Origin: Mycteria americana
Lineage: Eukaryota; Chordata; Aves; Ciconiiformes; Ciconiidae
Assembly: GCF_035582795.1 (NCBI RefSeq)
Contig: NC_134373.1
Span: 19,056,001 to 19,120,000, forward strand
DNA: 64,000 bases
Reading direction: 5' to 3'
The notes beneath the pieces were generated by a model. That model was not told the DNA's origin. It ran no database searches and was given only the letters and a program-made list of their open reading frames with translations. Both the position numbers and the translations under genes were made by a program. Each line of letters starts with the position of its first letter. Within the stretch, counting starts at the first letter, position 1. Below are positions 47,451-57,029 of this stretch, in pieces.

Positions 47451-47527
47451 TTGTTTTCTTTCTCTCTCTCTTTCTTTCTTTCTCTCTTTCTTTCTTTCTT
47501 TCCCCCCTTCCCCCCCCCCCCTTTTTT
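47451..47527 (-). repeat. Polypurine tract (GAAA)n/G-run in the HOXD4 3' UTR
   Basis: The plus strand is pure pyrimidine with TTTC repeats ending in C6 and C11 runs. In the HOXD4 transcript it would read as G-runs followed by GAAA repeats, between the stop codon and the candidate poly(A) signal. Such tracts are length-variable. Confidence 0.75.
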
Positions 47528-47720
47528 AGGTTGTGCTAGCAGAGGCAAATAAAATAAAGTCCAAAGTAGCGTCATTTTGTCTCCTTTGTACAACAGTACC
47601 TTAAAGAAAGATGACAGTTTCTCGAGTCCTTAGCTGCTACATGCAGGTTCTGCTTGGGCAGTGTCAGTTATGTACAGTACTGGTCAGAAGCAAAGGATGA
47701 AATGGAAAATTTCACCTCTT

Positions 47721-48837
47721 CTACAAAGTTGTCAAGTCAGTCTGATGGTCCTTGGAACCAGTCTGTAAATGGGGGTTTGAACCAGAGGAAGAAGACCTGC
47801 CCTTCGTGTTGGGCAGTTTGTGATCTTTTTTCCACTTCATTCTTCTGTTCTGAAACCAGATCTTGATCTGGCGCTCAGAGAGACACAAAGTGTGGGCTAT
47901 CTCGATACGGCGGCGCCTGGTCAGGTACCTGTTAAAATGAAATTCTTTTTCCAGTTCTAGGACTTGCTGTCTGGTGTAAGCTGTGCGGGAGCGTTTAGGT
48001 TCCCCTCCGTTGTAATTGGGATTCACTGGGAAGAAAATACGGAGAACTTTACAAAGCTAATCTTGACTTGCCGGTTCGACTTTACAAAAGAAAACCTTAC
48101 GAGCTGCAAGCATGTGGCCGGGCTGGATTCGTCCCAGTTGCTTACAATGGACGGGCTGCTCTCCCCCTCATTTAAGGCAGGCACCACAGGCACAGGCAGC
48201 TAGGTAGGCTGGGAGCCTCTAGCAGGCTCCTAAAATGGAGTTTTCTCCTGCACGGCAAAGCCCCGCATGGCCAACGGCCTATTTCCTCAGCAATAAAAAT
48301 TTATGACGAGTGTAATTGGCTACCTCGGCTTAAAAAGCTCGTCCACGAGTCTGGCAGGGACTCGAGCAAGCGTGGCTGAGGACGATCGGAAGCAGGGTAG
48401 AAGAGCAAAGTAAGAAGAGGATCCTTACCCGAGTTAACATGGACTTTCTTCATCCAGGGATAAACTACTGCTGGCTGCTTAAGTGCTGACCCGTTTGGGG
48501 GTTTGAGGGCCGGCTGCTGGCTGCAGGCTCGCGAGTTGGACATTGGAGGCGGTGGACAATGCTCTGCTTGGCCGGGGAAGTGGCTCGCTGGGCCGGATTG
48601 CTCCTGTCCGTGACCCCGCGGCTGCACGGCAGAGCCTTGGGCATTGCTACAGCTAAAGGGCTGCTCGCTGTAGTTTGACCGTGGGTAGAGTCCCTGGTGC
48701 TGGAAATCAGAGCCCTGCGAGGCACTGTAGTACTCGGCCCCCTGCTCGCCTAGGTAGCTATTCTGCAAATATTCCTCGCAAGGAGGAAATTTGGGATCCA
48801 CATACTTAGAGTTCACCATATACGAACTCATGGCCAT
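47721..48837 (-). CDS. HOXD4: Homeobox protein HOXD4 (two exons)
   Basis: Exon 1 is 48837-48429 and exon 2 is 48025-47721, joined in phase 1 (CTCGG|GTAAGG donor, TCCCAG|TG acceptor), giving 237 residues. It begins [20 protein letters not shown], the conserved HOX4 N-terminus. The start at 48837 matches the MVMSSYMVN start of mammalian HOXD4. The YPWM hexapeptide (126-129, within [13 protein letters not shown]) binds PBX. The homeodomain is about 146-205, with [20 protein letters not shown]. The tail is Ser-rich and ends [13 protein letters not shown]4 sets the anterior limit of posterior hindbrain and cervical identity and responds to retinoic acid. It differs from mammalian HOXD4 by lacking the long Pro/Gly expansion, as in chicken. 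MIR10B lies 1.2 kb upstream on the same strand. Confidence 0.98.
48026..48428 (-). other. HOXD4 intron (403 bp)
   Basis: The intron is bounded by GT at 48428-48427 and AG at 48027-48026 on the minus strand. Splicing joins VHVNS to VNPNY, the junction expected for HOX4 paralogues. It contains the homeodomain-motif cluster at 48291-48320. Confidence 0.95.
48291..48320. promoter_or_regulatory. Intronic homeodomain-binding cluster (HB1-like)
   Basis: The plus strand reads CAATAAAAATTTATGAC and then GTGTAATTGG: an ATAAA/TTTAT pair plus a TAATTG core within 30 bp. HOX4 and some other HOX introns are known to hold a conserved homeodomain-binding element, HB1, used in auto- and cross-regulation. Position and content fit, but I assign it by resemblance, not alignment. 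Confidence 0.5.
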
Positions 48838-48912
48838 TAATTTCTGAAGGTAGAAAATACTAATTTTTCTCGTGTTGTCTTTTTTTCCCCTGCCATAGAG
48901 CCCTCCTACTTG

Positions 48913-48961
48913 CTGTCAACTGAATAAAGTTAGGCGGGCATGTGACCGGCCCGGCCAATGG
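48913..48961 (-). promoter_or_regulatory. HOXD4 proximal promoter motifs
   Basis: On the gene strand, going toward the start codon, there is an ATTGG (inverted CCAAT) at 48959-48955, a GTCACATG E-box-like site at 48946-48939, TTTATT at 48928-48923 and TGACAG (MEIS type) at 48918-48913. These lie 75-125 bases upstream of the HOXD4 ATG. The arrangement looks like a compact promoter with TALE/HOX input; the motifs are direct reads, the role inferred. Confidence 0.45.
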
Positions 48962-49320
48962 GGAGGCGGGAGCCGATCACCGGATTTCTCCGCAGCTCAG
49001 CATTTCCACCAATTTCACTCGGTAATATCCCCGTAACCGAGTGACCCCCCTCTCCGGCGGGTCGCTCCCCCCAGAGCAGGTACCGGAGGTGCGGGGGTAC
49101 CCCTCGGGCGGCGGCCGCCTCCCTGGCCCGCAGGTGGGGCCAGCCTTTTGTCCGAGCGGGCTCCCCTCCGCCCCGATGGGTGATGCCCGCCGGCTGATCC
49201 ACCAGCCGCGACCGCCGCCGGCGTTGGTTACCTCGCCTTAAATAAAATATCGAAAGAAGCACGCGGAGCGCGGAGCTGAAGTGGGGCGAAAAGGGGGGCA
49301 ACTGATAAGGAGGCGGGGGA
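48940..49320. promoter_or_regulatory. GC-rich HOXD4 upstream block
   Basis: A moderately CpG-rich block immediately upstream of the HOXD4 proximal promoter, returning to AT-rich DNA by 49.33 kb. Confidence 0.45.
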
Positions 49321-49468
49321 GAGAAAAGCCGTCAAAGAAGAGGGCAATATGATGTACAATAGGTCTGTCCTGTCTTTGTCTCGCAGAGGTCATCCAAAAG
49401 TTACCAGAATTTAGTTCTGCTGAATAAAATTAGGCAATCAGTAACTTCTCATTCACTTCCCAGCCTCA

Positions 49469-49555
49469 ATATATATGTGTGCGTACGTCTGCGTGCACAC
49501 ACGCAAACGCACACGTTTATACATAAATCTGTACACGTATGTATGTAAAATCATA
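49469..49555 (+). repeat. Degenerate alternating purine-pyrimidine tract (TG/CA, TA)
   Basis: ATATATATGTGTGCGTACG is followed by GTGCACACACGCA and further TGTAC/GTATGTATG runs. Such alternation can adopt Z-DNA. It lies between HOXD4 and MIR10B. Confidence 0.6.
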
Positions 49556-50074
49556 CAGATGGCAAGAAACCGTTCACTTTTAACCGCTAAAGTTCAAGCG
49601 ATTGAACTGAAGACGGCATTTAATTAGGTTAAAAATATCACGGGTTTAATGGGATAAATTCGGTCTTCATTCATCAATATCATTCCAGGAGCACAAGTAA
49701 ACACATTCCAGTGAGGCGAATGCTGCTTTTGCTGCTGTCGTAAATATTTTGATGTGATCTGGACCCTTGACAGGAAATTTTTGCTAACGGCTGGCATATC
49801 TAGCTAATTTATGAGGATCTTTTTAAAGATTCATTCATTGATTGGTAGATAATTTTTTTTTTCAGGAAATTTGTAACTTCTGGTGAGATTAACTGTTTAA
49901 ATTCACAGTCTGTCAGTGAAAGTTACGACTGAACGACAACTGAAATTTTAAGAGATGTCCTAAAACCTAGCAAATAGGAGCGAGGCAGCAAAACTTTTAT
50001 AATTTCTGGGTGTTCAGCACGCACATGCCTTTTGATTCCGCCAGTATTTAAACTTCTAACCATTTGCAGAAAGG

Positions 50075-50175
50075 TGAAGTTTTTGCATCGACCATATATT
50101 CCCCTAGAATCGAATCTGTGACTATATGAATATCACACAAATTCGGTTCTACAGGGTATATATAGACAACGTAAT
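50075..50175 (-). ncRNA. MIR10B: miR-10b precursor hairpin
   Basis: The minus strand folds into the vertebrate mir-10b hairpin. The 5p arm at 50158-50136 begins UACCCUGUAGAACCGAAU and matches mature miR-10b-5p over its full 23 bases as I know it. The 3p arm at 50119-50098 reads ACAGAUUCGAUUCUAGGGG. The arm ends flank a short loop at about 50120-50135 that differs slightly from the mammalian loop. miR-10b is always found between HOXD4 and HOXD8, on the HOX strand. It represses HOX mRNAs, including HOXD10 in mammals. It lies about 1.2 kb upstream of the HOXD4 start, so a HOXD4 transcript from a distal promoter would contain it. Confidence 0.97.
50136..50158 (-). ncRNA. MIR10B: Mature miR-10b-5p
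   Basis: This is the 23-base 5p product with seed ACCCUGU. The uridine at position 1 lies at 50158. No mismatch to the conserved vertebrate product was seen. Confidence 0.95.
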
Positions 50176-50179
50176 AACA

Positions 50180-51200
50180 TTCTGTTTTCATCTACAATAT
50201 AGCAGGTCTTTGCAATTTTCTTAGTCCTCACTGTCTTCTGAGGAATGCAAACTATTCTGCTGGGACTCAGTTCTGAAATACGGATTTGCAGGAAGGTGGG
50301 ATTTCAGAAAAGATTCACGCTTGTTATTATTGCTGCAACAGAGCTATTCGACTCTCCACCAATTTATAGCGATGAATTTCGCCTACCAAATTCTCAGAAA
50401 GACCTGCTGCGCACTTTAAATGTTCTGCCGCTTACGTCCTCGCTACGGAAAACGGACGTTACCGGTCAAATTGCGCTATTTAGAATAATAATGGTTAAAA
50501 TAATTTAGAAAAGAGCCTTTATCTATTTAGGCTATCACGAATCTGAAGAGATTCTCTATAATTAGAAATCCCCCCCCCCCGACAAAAAAGAATTAAAAAA
50601 AAAATCAAACAGAAGTAAAACAGCCGACAGCAGAAACAGCGATTGGTGAAAAAGAGGAGATTAAAGGCTGGAGTTAGTCGGTCTCGGGAAGAAGAGAGTG
50701 TCCAAATTTACCTTCATCCCATTATGCTGGTCTAGCTATTATCCCCGCGAGCTGCTTGCGAGCCGCAGCCTCGCACCCTCCCAGGTTCTCCCCGCCGTAG
50801 CGTTTATGGTGAAGGGCAGGGCGAGAGGTCAGCCGAAATCATTTACAAGCATATCACAAAGTTTCATTATTTTTACTTTGTCGACAGCGGCACACAGGAG
50901 TACAAAAGTTCATGAATTGTGTCTGACCCAGCTCCTCACTGCTGTCCTGCGGTCAACCTCTTCTCCTTCCACTATTTAAAACAGGCACCATAAGGACAAA
51001 TAATGGTGCGGGTGTGATACATCCAACCGCTGCGGAGGGCAGATTTGGGGGTGTTGCGTTTATCCGAGCGATGTGTACCGGTTTGTTTGCCTGCCTCCAA
51101 CTCCCAGTTGCCTGATCTGGGGGATGCTATTTTTAAACATCTGCTTTCTTAGCACTGCGGTGGTGCCTTCTTCACAGCAAGTGCAACTCGAAACGACTTT
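50180..51200. other. MIR10B upstream DNA, no gene seen
   Basis: AT-rich sequence with a C10-11 run at 50570-50580. No gene was recognised. It is likely part of the primary miR-10b/HOXD4 transcription unit if a distal promoter is used, as in mammals. Confidence 0.4.
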
Positions 51201-51216
51201 GTGCCCCTAATCTCCC

Positions 51217-51228
51217 CCCCCCCCCCCC
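51217..51228 (+). repeat. Poly-C run
   Basis: A pure cytosine run of about 12-13 bases. Low-complexity only. Confidence 0.6.
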
Positions 51229-51509
51229 GTATTATTTAAATCTCCACCCAACTGTTTTAAGCGGCTCGCCCCGCTTTCCCCTCCTTTCTCTGAGGGGAAG
51301 GGGGATACCTCCCCCGCGGGGGGGTGGGCATTAACCACCCTGCTGAACTGGCAGGGTAACACCCCCACCCAAAGAGAGCTTGCGTTTGGGGCAGCCCCCG
51401 GGAGCGGACAAGCCCGCCGAGGGCTGCCCGGGGAGAAGCGATGGGGCCGGGGAAGCAGCAGCTCCCCGCTCTGCTTAATACTACACATTTTCATATTTGT
51501 TAGACGCTG

Positions 51510-51526
51510 TGACCTGCGTTTCACCT
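51510..51526 (-). promoter_or_regulatory. DR5 retinoic acid response element candidate
   Basis: On the minus strand: AGGTGA-AACGC-AGGTCA, two consensus nuclear-receptor half-sites in direct repeat with five-base spacing, the classical RAR/RXR arrangement. A further AGGTCA half-site lies at 51548-51553 on the plus strand, and TTATTGATGA lies nearby. It is about 1.3 kb upstream of MIR10B and 2.7 kb upstream of HOXD4. From memory it closely resembles a RARE reported for mouse Hoxd4. The motif is seen; activity is inferred. Confidence 0.6.
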
Positions 51527-51899
51527 TATTGCACGACTTGCTCAGACAGGTCAAAGCCAAAGAGTTATTGATGAACAAAAGCGTTATATATTCACCTCCT
51601 GTTCAACTGCCCATACAAAATGCTTTTGATCTATCAGGCTTTTTGTATTCTGGTTCATAATCAGTATGCTAAATGTACGTTGGCAGAAAACAAGTAATCC
51701 ATACATTTAGGGCCGGCCCCGGAATAAAATGCCAAGGGCATCTACATAGCGCAGGGCTGAGCCACGGGGGGAGGAAAGTTACCTATGGAACACAATTAAA
51801 ACTGCAACGCTGGAGGCGATTCTTCAGTTCGTATTTAAAGGGCTCGAAAGCCAATATCTCCACGTAAGGCAAAAAGAGAAGGAGAAGCCTGGCACAAGC

Positions 51900-54800
51900 A
51901 GTGAAAGTGATTATTTATCAGCAAGCAGGGAAAGGAAACAGGGAGAAACGCGAACAAACACAGCTCCGCTCCTCGACACCCTCCCGGCCAGAGCGGGGCT
52001 GGCAGAAGCAGGGATGGCGATGTAGACCTAGTGAATGAACCTCCAAATATCGCAGGCTTTCATTTCCTCCTTGACAGACAAGCCGGTCTCAGTCTGAAGC
52101 ACCAAGACTAATGCACTTAGCTCCTTACTGCAGCCAGAAAGGTTCAACAGCATTTCCTGCTACACACTGATCTGCTGCCCTCCCCTCGGTCCCCCCAGCG
52201 CAGCCCATGCGGGACCATCAGGGATGCGAAAACCCCTACAGCAGAAGGTTGCCCTCCTGAGCTCAGATACCCATTCCCCTCCGTGCCCTCACAGCATTCG
52301 AATCCACGTTTGAATCTCCCTTGCTCGGGGAGACCCAGTACCAGAGGACCAGCGCTACCGCCCCGCAGGAGCCGGCTGCAGCGTGGGCTGACCCGGCTGG
52401 CTGGCGCTGACAGCCCCCAGAGCCCGCCGCCCCTTCCCTCCTTCGCCGGGCTATGCCAAACGCTGTTAGCGCTGGGTAGCAGGCACAGCTCCGCTTTGAA
52501 TCCCGTCTGGAGAAAAGAGGGGGAGTAGCCAAGGTTCTGAGGCGCGGGGACACAACGTGACCCGCCCGGGCTCCGCGCGGGGACGCGCTGCGCGGCCCCG
52601 CCAGCCGGCGTGGGCAGGCTGCTCATTGCTGCGGAGCGGTGCGGAGCAGGAGGACACCTGTGCAGCCCCCAGCAGCCCTGCCGTCTCCCTCAGGAGACTG
52701 CACCTCTGCCTTTAACGCCGGCCAGGATTATGGCATGGGACCACAAGCCGACTCCGCAAGAGCCTTCACATGCTGACATAGTGTTTTTTCCTCTTTTTTT
52801 GGTAGCAGTATTCAGCAGGGATGCATCAGTTTTGATTCTTCCAGCCTGAAGGGGAGAAACAGGGTTTCCAAGCATTGCAAAGTCTACAAGGAAAAAGAGG
52901 TTACTTACCGTGGATGTCCTTCCATGCTGCCGAACCTGTTGCAATAAAAACGTTTGTTACTGTTGTATTCCACATACGGGTGGTATTTCTGGAGAACAGT
53001 TACAGACCACGTTTGACAGATGAAAGCAGAGAGGAGCTGGTGGTAAATCCTGCGAGCAGCGGAGTGGTGGGGTGGAAGCCCCTTCCGAATGAGGACCACG
53101 TTGCATTCAGGCAGTTTTTTACGAACACATGCTTTCCCTGTGTCCGGGGTGTGATCTTTCACTTTTAATATTCATAGTCTAGATTTTATACCGGATAATT
53201 TCTAAAGGGATGAAAAGTCAGACCTCCCTCTTTCACTGATGGAAAAAAAGAATAACAAAGGCCTTTTTTTTTGTTCTGTGGCACTCCAGTCACTTACAAA
53301 TGAAATATTCAGATCACTTTTGCTAAACCATCACCCACAAAATGTCACAATATGCCATGTAGCATCGTATCCATGCTGAGCACAGAAAGAACTACAATTT
53401 TACCAGAATAAATCTCGGATTACTCTAGGATAGGTCCCCTTTAAGATCACCTAATTAACCAAACAGTAACCACGAGACATGCGTCTTTGTTTGCATTATA
53501 GAAGGACGGATTTGACTTGAACTTTCCTTCAAATCTTCTGATAAATACATTCAAAGATCACATTAAGGAAAACAAAAACACGCGCTCAGTCTAATGCTCC
53601 TGGAACGCATCGTACATTTTAGAGTAAAATACTAACACTGGGGGTTTCTTTTCTGTAAGCGATTTTTCACCCCTTCTATTGCCTTCCTACGATATCGTGG
53701 AGAATTATTATATCACACACAGAGCGCTTGCCTCGGTATAAATAGTTCACCAGACAGAGCTTCCCAAGACTGCTTTCGCTAAAAAAATATTTTTTTAGTT
53801 CTTGGTAGCATTCAGAGCTTGCGAGGACAGTGGAGTAATATCAGCATTTCGGCACTACACATTCCCGTACCGTTCCTTTCCTTCCTTTTTTGTCCTTTTT
53901 TTTTAATGGCAAAGGTTAGCTTCAGCTCGGATGTCCCACTAAATTCAGAAATCTCGGGCGAGGAGCAGCCCGCTCGTCCCGGCGCTGCCCCAGCCACCTG
54001 AGCTCTACCTGTCCGTTCTCCCCAGCAAAGGCGTTCCGCGTTGCCGGGCGGAGCAGCGCCGGTGCCCCACTCCCACGGAGTTTCCAGGGGCACAAGGAGA
54101 GCCCGAGCGCGGCGTGGCCGTGGGCAGGCTGCCGCGGACTTACTGCGCGCTGCCCCCCCGGCCGGGGGGAGCCGGGAGCAGAGGTGCCTGCACGGCCGCA
54201 TTCCCGCAGACGGTTCCCTGCTAACACTTTCCCGATTACTGCTTCCAGGAACGAAAGCATCTGCACTTGTATGCTCTTAAACTAATTTATGGTGGGAATT
54301 ATATTTTGGCTTGTCAACTCTCAAGCCATAAAACAAAGTTTATTGGAATCACGTGCTTCTAAATAGCCACTCAGGACCTATCTCTGTGGAACCATAAATA
54401 ACCTTCAGCTTTAAACTTTTATTCGCTAAATAAAGGTTCGCTGAATCTGTCCTGTAAAACGGGACCGGGTCGAAATAGCGGGGATGGGCGGAAGGTCAGC
54501 TCCGCGGCGTTATGCCGGCCTTTTTGAGGAGCGTGTTGTAGGGAAAGCAGCTAGGAGGAGAGTTAGCGCTCCCAAGTTGCTCTCGACAAGGGAGCCGGGT
54601 GCATTTTGCCGTGGGTACCCGTTCAAACCTTTCTTTGCATCTCTCAGGGGACAGGGAAGCCCACAGTCAGGAAAAAACCCAGAGGTACTGCGGGAGAGGG
54701 GAGTCCCTCTCTCCCTTCCCGGGATGTTGATGGCATTTTGGTCAGGCGTCCCTGGAAAATGGTTTTGACTGGTTCGCCTCCTGAACCGTTGCTCGGGGAG

Positions 54801-55100
54801 CTGTGCCAGGGGCTGCGGGCTCGCCAGGCACCCGCGGACCTTTGCAAGCGACCAAACTGCTGGAAACAGCGAGGACACTGGGCTTTGGAAAGGGAGAAAG
54901 TGTGAAGCCTGCCACAATGAGATCTTTGAGGATTGGAAGTTTAAGGAGGGTTATAAAACAATAAAACAGCCCTGGTGTGAAGGGAGCGGGGTGTGAGCTA
55001 GCAAATGAGAATTTCAAGGAGCCCGAGCACAGGAAGTCAAATGTCCCTGGCAGTCACACAGCATAAAGAACCCGGGCATCAGCTCCCAATCTGTCACGGC
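51900..55100. other. HOXD4-HOXD8 spacer, first part
   Basis: No gene was recognised. There are modestly CpG-rich patches at 52.2-52.65 kb and 53.95-54.2 kb. The first lies 3.4-3.8 kb upstream of the HOXD4 start and could host a distal HOXD4/MIR10B promoter, by analogy with the two-promoter arrangement known in mouse. Confidence 0.35.
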
Positions 55101-56560
55101 TAAGAGGAGGAAGTCGGAGCGGCCAGCAGCTCCTGGAGCCTCCAAGGAGGGGCTTGTCCCTTCCCCAGAGGCGGGGGAGCCGTGTCCGCCCCGTCGGGGA
55201 CCGGCCGCGGGCAGAGGGGTCCGGCCGCTCCCCCGGCCCGCGGGTGCGGATGCGGCTCTGTGCAGGGGCTCAGCTCGGAAAAGCGAGCCAGCTTCAGCTC
55301 CTTGCTGGGTAGTGGCACCAGCTGTCACCAGCTGGGTGGTGCCTGCCTAACGCCAGAGTTAGGTCCCTCCTGGTCTTGCTCTTACTTGGCCATTTCCTAC
55401 CGAACCTGGCTATACGAGTTCGAAATTGCCTAAAAGGGGCAGCTTAGCTCTCGCCGTACTCTTTCGGTGGCTGAAATCGCAGTTGACCCACTTGTTTTTC
55501 TCCAGAGAGGAAGAAAGCTCCTGCTCCTTTCCTATGCGAGGTTATTTTGCTGCTTTTCCTGCTCCTTTCCTATGCGGGGTTATTTTGCATTCCGCTATTT
55601 TCCTTCCTCTGTGTCAACGCTTTAGTCATACGGCATCACCTTCGCACTTTATTAATGGCCTAAGCTGGGGAATGGCTCTTTCTCCCTGCGCCCTCCCCTG
55701 CCCAGGACAGCTGGTGACATTTCAGCAACTTATCGGGCGGCCGATGAAAGCCCGGGGGATCCGGCCAGGCGCCCCCAGGAGAGGGGTGGGTTTCCCTGCG
55801 TGGGGCTGACTCGTGGGTCGCTTTCAGCTGGAGCACGGCCCGTGCTCCCAGCCCCGGGCAGGCAGGAGGAAGCGCTCCACGGGGCTGCACCCCGCACCCT
55901 GCTCAGGCACCCGGGCCTGGGCACGGCAGGCGCTGGACCAGGCTCCGTGGCATCCTCCAGCCCCCCCCAACGCCCCGTCCTCACTGGCCTTCGGGGAAAC
56001 GGCTTCAGCGACAAGCAGCTGCAAAAAGACAGGATGCCCGTCCCCTGGGAAGGTGGGGGAAAAGGCTACGGACGGGGAGGTGAGGGGAATGGTGCAACGC
56101 GAACGTGCAACCAAATGTGGGGAAAACGGACTGGGACGACAAGAATCACGACGCAGAGTCAAACGCGTTTTCCCCGGGCCTGGCAGCGGGTGCTGGGTGC
56201 GGCGGAGGTCCCGCCCCGAGCAGCGGGGACCACGGGTGGGCTCCAGCCCCTGTGCCGGCACGGGGAGTATCACGTCCCTCCCCACGTGTCTGCGATCGCT
56301 TCTTGGCGCATCTCGTGGGCAAGAGAAGCTCACGGTTTCAGGACAGGGTACTGCCCACCAGCTCTGTTCAAGCGGGTGCGGGAGGAGCGGAGCCGTGGCG
56401 GGGCAGGCAGCGGGGCAGCGCTGCGGGCGGGCGGCCGAAGCATCAGCCCCTGGCAAACGGGGCGGGAGCTGCGGCCCGGGCCCGGCATGTGCTTCGGGCC
56501 AAGTAGTCTGGGGCTGGGAAAGGTGAGGCTGTGGGAGGGTGAGGAGTTGATGAGAGAGAC
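55100..56560. other. GC-rich spacer without recognised gene
   Basis: Long open frames exist on both strands (up to about 259 codons), but their composition follows GC content. I see no conserved domain or splice-bounded homeobox. Confidence 0.4.
55520..55588 (+). repeat. 31-bp direct repeat, two copies, period 38
   Basis: Copies at 55520-55550 and 55558-55588 begin CCTGCTCCTTTCCTATGCG and end GGTTATTTTGC. They differ at one base (GAGG versus GGGG). A recent local tandem duplication is the simplest explanation. Confidence 0.9.
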
Positions 56561-57029
56561 TCAGCTCCCTGTGATCTAGGGGCAAGATGAATGTTTCTGC
56601 AAGTGAATAATTCTAGCCCTGAGATTTGGAAGAGGGAATTTGGAGGATTTTCGCATTTCCTATTCTAAAATGCAGATGTGAAAGTTGACTTTGCAGCTCT
56701 GGCCAGTTCACCCTCCAGGCTTTTATGCGAGTTCTCATATTTGGGGCTGGCCATCTGGAGATGGATAATATGTGGAATGAAGTAACCCAGTAATAATTGT
56801 TTTGCCTCTGGTAATTGTTGCGATAAAAGGGTTGGGAAAATTGAATCGCATGTGTAAGCCACTGTCGCTCTTGATGCTACTTGACAGACACGAAGACCAG
56901 CATCCTACCCCGAGGACCACACCGCCAGAAAATGACAGGCTCCTTCTCTGACTTTGAAGACCTACCGAGCGCCTTGATAGCGTCCAACTCATTAACCCTC
57001 TCTGCTTTATTATAACCCCGAGCTTTCAG

